Shown: positions 42,890 to 52,802 of the stretch, one piece after another | Numbering within the stretch: position 1 is the stretch's first letter | Layout: each line of letters starts with the position of its first letter | Program-made: the position numbers and the translations under genes | From: an uncultured Pelagibacteraceae bacterium | Lineage (GTDB): Bacteria > Pseudomonadota > Alphaproteobacteria > Pelagibacterales > Pelagibacteraceae | Length of the DNA stretch: 64,000 bases | Assembly: GCA_902538255.1 (NCBI GenBank) | Contig: CACBEJ010000003.1 | Span: 1 to 64,000, forward strand | Reading direction: 5' to 3' | Notes under the pieces: model-generated | What the model was told of the DNA's origin: nothing | The model's database searches: none | What the model saw: the letters and a program-made list of their open reading frames with translations, nothing else

Positions 42890-44184
42890 TGAATATATTT
42901 AATAATATTTTTTTAAGAAAAAAAATATTAATTTACGGTTTAGGAAAGAGTGGTATTTCATCTTATAAGTTTTTAAAAAATAAGTCTGATGTATATTTGT
43001 TTGATGACAACCAAAAAATTAAATTAAAACTTAAAAAAAAAATAATTAAACTAGAGCAAATTCAAAAAATAAATTTTGATAGAATTATTATTAGTCCTGG
43101 AATTGATATCTCAAATTGTAAATTATCAAAATTTTTAAAGAAAAATTTTAAAAAAATTCATACCGATCTTGATGTTTTGTTTTCATTTTATAATAATGAA
43201 AGTATTACGATTACCGGAACTAACGGTAAATCTACAACTGCTAAAATTTTACATGATGCTTTAATAGATCAAAAAAGAGACTCAAGACTTATTGGAAATA
43301 TTGGTAACCCAGCATTATCAGAAAAAAATATTACGAAAAAAACAATCTTTGTAATAGAGGCTTCTTCTTATCAGCTAGATTACAGTAGCGTATTTAGATC
43401 AAAATATGGGGTAATTTTAAACATTACCGCAGACCATATTGAGAGACATAAAAGTTTAAAAAATTATGTAAATGCAAAATTTAAAATATTAAAATCTCAA
43501 ATAAGGGGATCTTTTGCATACGTAAAAAAAGAGGATGAATTAATAACTAAAAAATTAAATAAAAATAAATATAGTTCAAAAATCTATAGAGTGCAGACTT
43601 CAGGTATAGATAAAAAGTTTAGTAAAATTACTAATAAATATTTTTTATCTGACGGCAATAGAGAAAATTTATCATTTATATTTAAAATTGCTCCAAGATT
43701 AAAACTTAATTACAAAAAATTAATTAAAACCATTAATAAATTCAAAGGCCTAGATTTTAGACAACAAATTATATTTGATAAAAAAAATCTCACAATAATT
43801 AATGACTCAAAATCCACAAGCTTCGCTTCGTCAGAAAATATATTAAAAAATTTAAATGATGTATATTGGATCTTAGGAGGAATTCCAAAAAAAGGAGATA
43901 AATTTAAACTATCAAAAATAAAGTGTAAAAACATTAAAGCTTTTATTTTTGGATTACATCATAAAGAATTTATAAAGATTTTAAAAAATAGATTAAAAAT
44001 TAAATATTTTAAAAATTTAAAAGAAACTCTTAAAGTTATCTTTTCAGAAATAAATATGCAGCAATCAAAAAAAAATAATATTTTTTTCAGCCCAGCTGGA
44101 GCTTCATTTGATAGCTTTAAAAATTTTGAGGATAGAGGATATTATTTTAATCAATTAATTAAAAAGTATACCAATGCAAAGTGA
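42889..44184 (+). CDS. murD: UDP-N-acetylmuramoylalanine-D-glutamate ligase
   Basis: KILIYGLGKSGISSYKFL, ITGTNGKSTTAKIL, SSYQLD, NDSKSTSFASSENIL; ATG at 42889 (MNIFNNIF) preferred over 42832. Confidence 0.92.
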   Translation: MNIFNNIFLRKKILIYGLGKSGISSYKFLKNKSDVYLFDDNQKIKLKLKKKIIKLEQIQKINFDRIIISPGIDISNCKLSKFLKKNFKKIHTDLDVLFSFYNNESITITGTNGKSTTAKILHDALIDQKRDSRLIGNIGNPALSEKNITKKTIFVIEASSYQLDYSSVFRSKYGVILNITADHIERHKSLKNYVNAKFKILKSQIRGSFAYVKKEDELITKKLNKNKYSSKIYRVQTSGIDKKFSKITNKYFLSDGNRENLSFIFKIAPRLKLNYKKLIKTINKFKGLDFRQQIIFDKKNLTIINDSKSTSFASSENILKNLNDVYWILGGIPKKGDKFKLSKIKCKNIKAFIFGLHHKEFIKILKNRLKIKYFKNLKETLKVIFSEINMQQSKKNNIFFSPAGASFDSFKNFEDRGYYFNQLIKKYTNAK

Positions 44185-45295
44185 TAGTTTTATTTACAAA
44201 TTTTATTACCAATGGTGGAAAAATATAGATAAATCTCTTTTTTTATTAATAAGTTTATTATTTATTATTGGATTATTTTTTTCTCTAGCTTCAACCTCTT
44301 TAATAGTTTCCGATAAATTAGATACAAATAGTTATTTCTTTTTTTTTAAACATTTGATTTATGTTTTAATTGGAATATCTCTTATTTTTATATTTTCTTC
44401 TTTTAATTCAGAACAATTATACAAATATTCTATTTATTTTTTTTTTATTTCTCTTATTTCTTTATTTTTAGTGCCATTCATTGGTGTTGAAGTTAAAGGC
44501 TCAAAAAGATGGATAGACTTATTTTTCTTACCACGATTTCAACCAATAGAAGTTTTAAAGCCATTTTTAATAGTAATTTTGGCAACTATTTTATGTAGTG
44601 GTAAATCAAATATATTATTTAAATATCTAATATCTACAATTTTAATATCTGCTATTTCTTTGTTTTTAATAATTCAACCTGATATTGGTCAAACCCTCTT
44701 AGTGGTATTTTCTTGGGCAGTTCTAATCTTCATATCAGGGATTAATATATATATTCTTCTGGCAATAATTGTTGCTAGCGCGTCTTTGCTTGCTTATCTT
44801 ATTATTTATGTTCCTAAGTTTGATTATATTCAAGGACGTATTTTTTCTTTTTTTAACAGAGAAATAGGCTCACATAATTTTCAATCTGATAAAGCGATAG
44901 AGTCAATTACAAGCGGAGGTTTCTTTGGAAAGGGTATAGGTGAAGGAGTTCTTAAAAACAAAGTTCCTGAAGCTCATACTGACTATATTATTTCAGTAAT
45001 TTCTGAAGAGTTTGGTGTCGTTGCCATAATGTTAATATTATTATTGTTTTTAATTTTAATTTATATGGTTTTCAAAAAAATAAGTTTTGAGACAAATGAT
45101 AAAGCTAAACTTATTTTAATTGGATCTATTAGTTTAATATTAATGCAGGCCACAATTCATATTGGAGTTAATATAAGATTATTTCCAACTACTGGAATGA
45201 CATTACCTTTTTTAAGTTATGGTGGTTCATCAATAATAAGTACATCAATATTAGCCGGTATAATTTTAAATTTAACAAAAAGGAAAATAAATTAA
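44174..45295 (+). CDS. ftsW: FtsW lipid II polymerase/SEDS protein
   Basis: GVEVKGSKRWIDL, FQPIEVLKP, QPDIGQTLLV, SEEFGVVA, GMTLPFLSYGGSS. Confidence 0.95.
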   Translation: MQSDSFIYKFYYQWWKNIDKSLFLLISLLFIIGLFFSLASTSLIVSDKLDTNSYFFFFKHLIYVLIGISLIFIFSSFNSEQLYKYSIYFFFISLISLFLVPFIGVEVKGSKRWIDLFFLPRFQPIEVLKPFLIVILATILCSGKSNILFKYLISTILISAISLFLIIQPDIGQTLLVVFSWAVLIFISGINIYILLAIIVASASLLAYLIIYVPKFDYIQGRIFSFFNREIGSHNFQSDKAIESITSGGFFGKGIGEGVLKNKVPEAHTDYIISVISEEFGVVAIMLILLLFLILIYMVFKKISFETNDKAKLILIGSISLILMQATIHIGVNIRLFPTTGMTLPFLSYGGSSIISTSILAGIILNLTKRKIN

Positions 45296-45298
45296 TAA

Positions 45299-46363
45299 AT
45301 GAAAAAAAAAGTTTTAATTTCCACAGGTGGATCTGGAGGTCATGTGATACCAGCAATTACACTTTGTAATCATTTAAAAAATACTCATGAAATCTTGATT
45401 TCTACAGATAAAAGAGGTCTTAAATATTTAGACAATAATTATAAAGCATTTGTAATCAACACTCCAAAATTAAATAATTATTTTTTACTTCCTTTTTCAT
45501 TTTTAAAAATATTTTTTCTTACTATTAAATCTTTTTTTCTTTTAAAGAAAAAAAATATTTCGATTTTAATTTCTACAGGAGGCTATATGTCATTACCACT
45601 ATGTTTGGCAGCAAAAATATTAGGAATTAATATTTTTTTAATTGAACCAAATAGAGTTCTTGGAAGAGCAAATAAATTTTTTTTAAATTTTTCAAGAAAA
45701 TTAATATGTTATTCAAAAAATTTAATTAATTTACCATCTGAAACTAATTACAAATTAACTACTATTAAACCTTTGATACGAAAAGAATATTATGAAACCG
45801 GTACGTATCAAAAACAAGATAATTTTTTTACAATTATAATCATGGGAGGTAGTCAGGGTGCAAAAATCTTTGATGAGCTTTTAAATAAATCTTTTGTCAG
45901 TGTAGCAAAACAAGTATCTATAAAAATTATTCATCAAACAAGTGAGAAAAATATAAATTTTTTAAAAGATTTTTATTTTCAAAATAATATTGAAAGTAGA
46001 GTTTTCAGTTTTGATCACAATCTTAATGAGGTTTTAAAACAAGGAGATTTATGCATAACAAGAGCAGGTGCCTCAAGTTTAGCTGAACTATCTTTTTTAA
46101 ATATCCCATTTATAGCAATACCACTTCCGTCATCAAAAGATAATCATCAGTATGAAAACGCAAAATATTATGAGGAACAGGATTGTTGTTGGATAATTAA
46201 TCAAAAAAATTTTGATGACCAAAAATTTGAGAAATTTTTATTTAAATTGACAAATAAAAGTCAGGATTACATGACAAAAAAAAATAATTTACTGAAATTA
46301 AATTATCAAAATACATGGAATAATGTTAATCAAAAAATATTAAAAATCATTAATGAAAATTAA
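45299..46363 (+). CDS. murG: UDP-GlcNAc transferase MurG
   Basis: ISTGGSGGHVIPAITL, GGSQGAKIFDELL, ITRAGASSLAEL. Confidence 0.95.
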   Translation: MKKKVLISTGGSGGHVIPAITLCNHLKNTHEILISTDKRGLKYLDNNYKAFVINTPKLNNYFLLPFSFLKIFFLTIKSFFLLKKKNISILISTGGYMSLPLCLAAKILGINIFLIEPNRVLGRANKFFLNFSRKLICYSKNLINLPSETNYKLTTIKPLIRKEYYETGTYQKQDNFFTIIIMGGSQGAKIFDELLNKSFVSVAKQVSIKIIHQTSEKNINFLKDFYFQNNIESRVFSFDHNLNEVLKQGDLCITRAGASSLAELSFLNIPFIAIPLPSSKDNHQYENAKYYEEQDCCWIINQKNFDDQKFEKFLFKLTNKSQDYMTKKNNLLKLNYQNTWNNVNQKILKIINEN

Positions 46364-47750
46364 ATTAGCAAAAACAGAACTAATACATTTTGTAGGAATA
46401 GGTGGAATAGGTATGAGTGGCTTAGCACTTATAATGAAAGGTAAAGGTTTTAAAGTTCAAGGTAGCGATATTGCAAATAATAAAAATATTGAAAGATTAA
46501 GAAAAGAAAAAATAAAAGTTTTTATCGGACATAGGAAGCAAAATATAGATAAGGGAACTATCCTAGTTATATCATCAGCTATTAAAAAAAATAATCCAGA
46601 GCTTCTTGCGGCCAAAAAAAAACAATTACCTATTTATAAAAGAGGAGAAATGTTAGCCAACATTGTCTCTTTAACAAAAAATATTGTAGTTGTTGGATCA
46701 CATGGCAAAACTACAACAACATCATTGATAGCCTCTATATTTCAAGAGACAAAAATTGACCCTACAATAATCAATGGCGGAGTAATAAATTCAATTAATA
46801 ATTCTGCCAAGCTTGGTAAAAGTGATTGGTCTATATTAGAGGCAGACGAGTCCGATGGAAGTTTCGTTTTTATACCTCCAACATATTCAATTATCACGAA
46901 TATAGATCGAGAGCATATGGATTATTATGGCACTATGGATAAATTAAATATGTATTTTGAAAATTTTGTAAATAAAGTTCCTTCATTTGGAAAATCATTT
47001 ATTTGTTTAGATGATAAAAATAACAAAAATTTAATTAAAAATATTAAAAATAAAAACTTCTATACATATGGCCTGGATATTAAATCAAATTTTTGTATTA
47101 AAAATATAAAACAATTAAAAGAGCATTCTGAGTTTGATTTAAATATAAAATTACCTAATAAAAAAAATCAATTAATTAAAAAATTCAAAATTCCTTTATT
47201 AGGAACTCATAATATTAAAAATGCTGTAGCTGCAGCTGCATTATCTTTAATTGTCGGTCTACAAATTAAAAACATAAAAAATGGACTTAAAAATTTTAAA
47301 GGTGTTCAAAGAAGATTTAATAAAATCTTCAATTTTAATAATGTAGATTTTTATGATGATTATGCTCATCATCCTACAGAAATCAAAGAGGTGCTGGATG
47401 GTGTAAAATATGTTTATAAAGATTATGAAAAAGTATGTATTTTTCAACCCCATAGAATATCAAGATTAAAAGATTTAAAAAAAGAATTTACTTACGCTTT
47501 TAAAAATGCAGATAAAGTTATCTTGTTTCCAATTTATACAGCTGGAGAGAAATTAAAGCTTGGATTTAGTTATATAAATTTTGCAAAAGAAATAATTAAA
47601 AATTCAAAAGTTCAATTATTTTTAGTAGATGATAGATTTCAATTAGCAAAATTTATTAAAGCAAACATTTTTGGAAAAAAAATTGTTATAGGAATGGGTG
47701 CGGGTACAATCTCAAGCTGGATGCGAGAATTACCTAAATTGTTATCATGA
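46353..47750 (+). CDS. murC: UDP-N-acetylmuramate-L-alanine ligase
   Basis: HFVGIGGIGMSGLALIM, VVGSHGKTTTTSLIASIF, DDYAHHPTEI. Confidence 0.96.
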   Translation: MKIKLAKTELIHFVGIGGIGMSGLALIMKGKGFKVQGSDIANNKNIERLRKEKIKVFIGHRKQNIDKGTILVISSAIKKNNPELLAAKKKQLPIYKRGEMLANIVSLTKNIVVVGSHGKTTTTSLIASIFQETKIDPTIINGGVINSINNSAKLGKSDWSILEADESDGSFVFIPPTYSIITNIDREHMDYYGTMDKLNMYFENFVNKVPSFGKSFICLDDKNNKNLIKNIKNKNFYTYGLDIKSNFCIKNIKQLKEHSEFDLNIKLPNKKNQLIKKFKIPLLGTHNIKNAVAAAALSLIVGLQIKNIKNGLKNFKGVQRRFNKIFNFNNVDFYDDYAHHPTEIKEVLDGVKYVYKDYEKVCIFQPHRISRLKDLKKEFTYAFKNADKVILFPIYTAGEKLKLGFSYINFAKEIIKNSKVQLFLVDDRFQLAKFIKANIFGKKIVIGMGAGTISSWMRELPKLLS

Positions 47751-48652
47751 AAATTGATTTAAAAGAAATGATTCCAGAATTTAATAACAATTTAAAGTTA
47801 GATTATGATCTAAAAAAAAAAAATTGGTTTAATATAGGAGGTAAAACTAAAGCTTTCTATAAGGCAAATGATTTAAAAGAATTAATTAAGTTTCTTAAAA
47901 AAATTCAACATAAAGAAAGAATATTTATATTAGGAGCTGGTTCCAATACACTTATTTCCGATAAAAGATTTGATGGAGTTGTAATAAAACTTACTCAAAA
48001 TTTTAATAATATTTCTTTACATTCTGAAGAAGTCATAGTCGCTGGTAGTGCTGTTACAGACAAATCTTTATCTGAGTTTGCAATGGAAAATAGTTTAGGT
48101 GGTTTTGAGTTTCTTTCTTGTATACCTGGAACAATAGGTGGTGGCATTAAAATGAATGCAGGTTGCTTTCAAAGGGAGTTCAAAGATATTCTTATTTCTA
48201 TTCAAGCAGTAAATAAATCAGGTCAAGTAATTACTATACCTGCAAAAGATATTAATTTTAAATATAGAGATAGTGGATTATCAGAAGATCTTATTTTTTT
48301 AAGTGCTTCATTTAAAGGTTTTAAGAAAGATAAGAGTACAATAGAGAATGAAATAAGAATACTTAAAGAAAAAAAAGATAAAGCCCAACCAACAAAAATT
48401 AGAACTAGTGGAAGTACATTTAAAAATCCAATAGATCAATCTGATAAAAAAGTTTGGCAATTAATTAAAGAGTCTGTGCCCTTAGAAAAATCATTTGGAG
48501 ATGCATCAATTTCTCAAAAACACTGTAATTTTTTTGTAAATAAAGGTAATGCTAAGTTTGAGGATATGAAAAAATTGATAAATTTTGTTTCTGAAAGTGT
48601 ATTTAAGAAAACAGGAATTAAACTAGAAACTGAAATAAAAATATTAGAATAA
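47747..48652 (+). CDS. murB: UDP-N-acetylenolpyruvoylglucosamine reductase
   Basis: NWFNIGGKTKAFYKA, LGAGSNTLISDKRFDGVVIKL, GSTFKNP. Confidence 0.95.
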   Translation: MKIDLKEMIPEFNNNLKLDYDLKKKNWFNIGGKTKAFYKANDLKELIKFLKKIQHKERIFILGAGSNTLISDKRFDGVVIKLTQNFNNISLHSEEVIVAGSAVTDKSLSEFAMENSLGGFEFLSCIPGTIGGGIKMNAGCFQREFKDILISIQAVNKSGQVITIPAKDINFKYRDSGLSEDLIFLSASFKGFKKDKSTIENEIRILKEKKDKAQPTKIRTSGSTFKNPIDQSDKKVWQLIKESVPLEKSFGDASISQKHCNFFVNKGNAKFEDMKKLINFVSESVFKKTGIKLETEIKILE

Positions 48653-48653
48653 G

Positions 48654-49568
48654 TTGAAAAAAAAAATATTAATAATATCAGGTGGAATATCGAAAGAGAG
48701 GCTAATTAGCCTTGATACGGGGCAACAGGTTGCTAACGAGCTTAAAAAAAATGGTTACACAGTTAAAATCACTGAACCAGATAATAATTTAGAAAAAAAT
48801 ATTAAATTTTTTAAACCAAATATAATTTTTAATGCGTTGCATGGCCAATTTGGTGAGGATGGATATATACAAACTATTCTAGAGAGATTTGAAATTCCCT
48901 ATACACATTCAGGAGTAATTGAATCGTCTATTGCAATGGACAAAGAAATTTCAAAAAAAATATTTATTAAAAATAAAATCAATACACCAAAATTTTTTAC
49001 ATATTCTTACGATGTTAAAAAAGATGATTTAATAAAAAAAATAAAAAAAAAATTAAGATTTCCAGTAGTAGTTAAGCCTTTGAATGAGGGTTCTAGTGTT
49101 AACGTGTATATTTGTAATGTAAAAAATTTAATTAAAACTCTTAGTTCAATAAAGCAATATAAAAAAGTTATGATTGAAGAATTTATTGGCGGAAGAGAAA
49201 TACAAGTTGCAATAATGGGAAATAAAAAACTAGGAGCAATAGAGCTAAAACCAAAAAGAAAATTTTATGATTATAAAGCAAAATATAATTCCAGCGCTAA
49301 AACAGAACATATAATTCCAGTTGATTTACCTAAAGATAAAATGAATATGGTCATGAATATGGCATATAAAGCTCATAAAGAGATTGGTTGTCAGGGTGTC
49401 ACAAGATCTGATTTTAAATTTTATAATAATAAATTTTATCTTTTAGAAATAAATACTCAACCAGGGATGACAAAACTTTCTCTTGTACCTGAAATAGCTG
49501 CGTACAAAGGAATTAGTTTTATTAAATTAATTGAGTGGATTTTAAAAGATGCGTCTACGAAAAAGTAA
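48654..49568 (+). CDS. ddl: D-alanine-D-alanine ligase (TTG start)
   Basis: NALHGQFGEDGYIQTILERFEIPYTHSGVIESSIAMDK, KPLNEGSSVNV, EINTQPGMT. Confidence 0.95.
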   Translation: MKKKILIISGGISKERLISLDTGQQVANELKKNGYTVKITEPDNNLEKNIKFFKPNIIFNALHGQFGEDGYIQTILERFEIPYTHSGVIESSIAMDKEISKKIFIKNKINTPKFFTYSYDVKKDDLIKKIKKKLRFPVVVKPLNEGSSVNVYICNVKNLIKTLSSIKQYKKVMIEEFIGGREIQVAIMGNKKLGAIELKPKRKFYDYKAKYNSSAKTEHIIPVDLPKDKMNMVMNMAYKAHKEIGCQGVTRSDFKFYNNKFYLLEINTQPGMTKLSLVPEIAAYKGISFIKLIEWILKDASTKK

Positions 49569-50220
49569 ACAAATATTAAATTATTTTATTTTATTATTCT
49601 TGTTTGGTTCCATAACCAACTTAACTTTTCAAAACAATCAATTTTTAAATTTAAAGAAAATAATTGTGTTAGGCTTAGATGAAAAGGAAAATGAAGATTT
49701 TAAAAAAAAAATATATAATTTAAAATTAAATAATATTTTTTTTATTAACGAAAATCAGATTAAAAATGTTTTTGAAACTAACTCTTTAATCGAGAGCTAC
49801 AAAATTACTAAAATATATCCCTCTACTTTAGAAATTAAAATTAATAAAACAAACTTACTTGCAAAAATAAATAAAAATGGAAAGATATTATTTGTAGGAT
49901 CAAACGGCAAACTTTCAGAAATTTTCTCTCACAATAAAAAATTACCATTTATTTTTGGAAAACCAAAAATACAAGAATTTTTAGATTTCAAAAAAGTTTT
50001 AGATGAGTCGAAATTTTCATATGATGAAGTAAAGAATTTTTATTTTTTTCCATCTAAAAGATGGGATATTGAATTAGAAAACAATATAATTTTAAAATTA
50101 CCGAGATATAATTCTAAAAATTCTCTTGATTATGTTTTTGATTTTCTAGCTCTAAAGAACTTTAGAAGTAACTTTACAATAGATGCAAGAGTTAATAACC
50201 AAATTATATCCTATGAGTAA
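49549..50220 (+). CDS. ftsQ: FtsQ/DivIB cell division protein
   Basis: Position after ddl; N-terminal TM; POTRA-like region; KRWDIELENNIILKLP. Confidence 0.82.
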   Translation: MRLRKSKQILNYFILLFLFGSITNLTFQNNQFLNLKKIIVLGLDEKENEDFKKKIYNLKLNNIFFINENQIKNVFETNSLIESYKITKIYPSTLEIKINKTNLLAKINKNGKILFVGSNGKLSEIFSHNKKLPFIFGKPKIQEFLDFKKVLDESKFSYDEVKNFYFFPSKRWDIELENNIILKLPRYNSKNSLDYVFDFLALKNFRSNFTIDARVNNQIISYE

Positions 50221-50917
50221 TGAATTTGATTTTGAAACGTATTTGAATATATCACCTAATAAAATTGGAATTTATTTATTAGATAAAAATAAATTAGTAA
50301 ATTTATATTTTAAAGAACAAAATTTTAAAAATAATAAAAATTTTATAGATATAAATTTTTTAAATGAATTTTTAGAAAATAATATTTTTAAAATTGAAAA
50401 ATTAATAGGAAGGTTCATTAAAAATATAACATTAATTCTTGATAGTGAAAATATTCTTACTCTTAACATTGGTTTAAAAAAAAAAAATTATGAAAAAATT
50501 ATAACTAAAAAATTTCTTGAAAATTCACTTACTGAATTAAAGGATTTAATTTACGAAAATTATCAAGATTATAAAATAATGCACATGCACATAATAAATT
50601 ATTTATTTGATCGCAGGTACGCCTCTGAATTTGAAGATGACGTGATTTGTAAAAATCTAGGTATAGAAATACAATTTATTTCAGTGCCAAATAAGTTAAT
50701 ATTGGAAATAGACAAAATTTTAGTAAATTTTCAAATTAAATCTAGGAATTATTTAAACCAAAATTATTTACACAGTTTATTTAAAGACCAAAAAATCTCT
50801 CTATCTGAGATGGCTTATAAGTCTCAAAAAGGTTACAATATAAATGAGGTATCAATAATTCCCAAAAACCTTAAAAAATTAGGTTTTTTTGAAAGATTTT
50901 TTCAATTATTTAGTTAA
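50213..50917 (+). CDS. Reduced FtsA-like protein
   Basis: Occupies the ftsA position (ftsQ-X-lpxC), overlaps ftsQ; ~234 aa from ATG 50213; C-terminal amphipathic GFFERFFQLFS like the FtsA membrane-targeting sequence. Confidence 0.55.
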   Translation: MSNEFDFETYLNISPNKIGIYLLDKNKLVNLYFKEQNFKNNKNFIDINFLNEFLENNIFKIEKLIGRFIKNITLILDSENILTLNIGLKKKNYEKIITKKFLENSLTELKDLIYENYQDYKIMHMHIINYLFDRRYASEFEDDVICKNLGIEIQFISVPNKLILEIDKILVNFQIKSRNYLNQNYLHSLFKDQKISLSEMAYKSQKGYNINEVSIIPKNLKKLGFFERFFQLFS

Positions 50918-50980
50918 TTTTGTTTTTTATCGTAACATTAGTTGTTTTTAATTTTGTTGTTATTAATTCTAAATTTATGT

Positions 50981-51901
50981 GTGTCTTATCTAACTCAAAA
51001 AACTATAAAAAATAAAGTTTCATTTAGTGGCATAGCTTTACATAGTGGATTAAATGTAAATGTTTGTTTAGTACCCGCGAGACCTAATACAGGAATTATT
51101 TTTAAAAGAGTTGATCTAAACAAAAATAATATAGTATATCCAAATTTTATGAACGTAACTAATACTTCGTTAAATACAACTATTGAAAATGAATTTGGTA
51201 TAAAAATATCAACTATTGAGCATTTGATGTGTGCTTTGTTTGGTATGGGTATTGATAATGTAATTGTTGAAATTGATAATGAGGAAGTACCTATTCTAGA
51301 TGGATCAGCAAAATTATTTATTGAAAAAATTATTTCAGCTGGAATTGAAGTAAGCAACGAACCTATAAAAATTATTAAAATTAATAAAGAGATTGAATAT
51401 TCTGAAGGAAAAAGATTTATCTCAATTAAACCTTCAACATTAAGTCTTGATATTGATTTTGAGTTAAATTTTAACAATCAAATAATTGGAAGGCAAAGAA
51501 ATAAAGTAAAAGTTTTTGAGGATGATCTAACCAACATATATAATTCTAGAACTTTTTGTTTGTTTGAGGATATAGAATTAATTAAAAAAAAAGGTCTTGC
51601 AAAAGGTGGAAGCTTAGAGAATGCTGTAGTTGTTAAAGGTAAGGAAATATTAAATCCTGAAGGATTAAGAAATGACAAAGAATTTGTAAATCACAAAATA
51701 CTTGATTGCATTGGTGATCTATATACATCTGGATATAGAATAGTGGCATCAATAAAATGTTCGCGTGGGGGGCACTATTTAACAAATCAATTACTAAGAA
51801 AAGTATTTCAAAATAAAGATAATTTTTCAATATTGGAAATTAAAGAAAAAAATCTGCCTCATACATTAATAAATAAAAGCCTATTAAGATCTATTGCTTA
51901 G
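50981..51901 (+). CDS. lpxC: UDP-3-O-acyl-N-acetylglucosamine deacetylase
   Basis: QKTIKNKVSFSGIALHSGLNVNV, IEHLMCALFGMGIDN, HKILDCIGDLY; GTG 50981 likelier start than 50942. Confidence 0.94.
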   Translation: MSYLTQKTIKNKVSFSGIALHSGLNVNVCLVPARPNTGIIFKRVDLNKNNIVYPNFMNVTNTSLNTTIENEFGIKISTIEHLMCALFGMGIDNVIVEIDNEEVPILDGSAKLFIEKIISAGIEVSNEPIKIIKINKEIEYSEGKRFISIKPSTLSLDIDFELNFNNQIIGRQRNKVKVFEDDLTNIYNSRTFCLFEDIELIKKKGLAKGGSLENAVVVKGKEILNPEGLRNDKEFVNHKILDCIGDLYTSGYRIVASIKCSRGGHYLTNQLLRKVFQNKDNFSILEIKEKNLPHTLINKSLLRSIA

Positions 51902-51947
51902 TTGCAAAGATAACTTTAAAATTATTTTTTGATAAATAAAAATTAAT

Positions 51948-52802
51948 ATGAATTTTATTAAATATTTCTTTGTTGTACTTGCAATAATTTTATTAACTTC
52001 TTGTAGTAAAAATGTTGAAAAAGAGTCTATAATAAAAGAAAAAAATCTCGAATCCCAAGTATATGAAGCTTATGAAGAGGGTATGAAATCATTAAATAAA
52101 GGAGATGCAATATTTGCTGCTAAAAAATTCAACGAGGCTGAAATTTTATTTCCTCAGTCATCAATGGCGCCCAAATCAGCATTAATGGCAGCGTATTCTT
52201 ATTATTCACAGAATTATTACTTGGATGCTATAGCTGAATTAGAGAGATTTTTAAGAGTGTATCCTAGTCATAAAAATATAGATTACGCAAATTATTTATT
52301 GGCAGTGTCATTTTATGAACTTATTGTAGATGAAAAAAAAGATACAAAATCAATATCTAATGCAAAAAAATATTTTACAATTGTTAAAAAAAAATATCCA
52401 AATACAGAATATGCAATCGATGCTGATTTTAAGTTAGATCTTTTAAATGATATTATTGCCTCAAAAGAAATGTATGTAGCTAGATATTATTTTCAAAGAA
52501 AAAAATGGATACCTGCAATTAATAGATTTAGAACAGTTGTTGATAAATATGATACCACAATATATGTGGAAGAGGCCCTTCATAGGCTTGTTGAATGTTA
52601 TTATACGTTAGGGCTTACAAACGAAGCACAAAAATATGCGAATGTTTTAGGTTATAATTATCAATCATCGATTTGGTACGAAAAAAGTTATAGTGTTTTT
52701 AACAAAAGCTATAAAAAACAAAAAAATAAAATTAAAGAAAATAAATCCAATCAAAATACTATTTTAAATAAAATTAAATCTATAGTTGATTTAGATGGAT
52801 AA
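51948..52802 (+). CDS. bamD: BamD outer-membrane assembly lipoprotein
   Basis: Lipobox LLTSCS; TPR-like YPQSSMAPKSALMAAYSYY. Confidence 0.9.
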   Translation: MNFIKYFFVVLAIILLTSCSKNVEKESIIKEKNLESQVYEAYEEGMKSLNKGDAIFAAKKFNEAEILFPQSSMAPKSALMAAYSYYSQNYYLDAIAELERFLRVYPSHKNIDYANYLLAVSFYELIVDEKKDTKSISNAKKYFTIVKKKYPNTEYAIDADFKLDLLNDIIASKEMYVARYYFQRKKWIPAINRFRTVVDKYDTTIYVEEALHRLVECYYTLGLTNEAQKYANVLGYNYQSSIWYEKSYSVFNKSYKKQKNKIKENKSNQNTILNKIKSIVDLDG

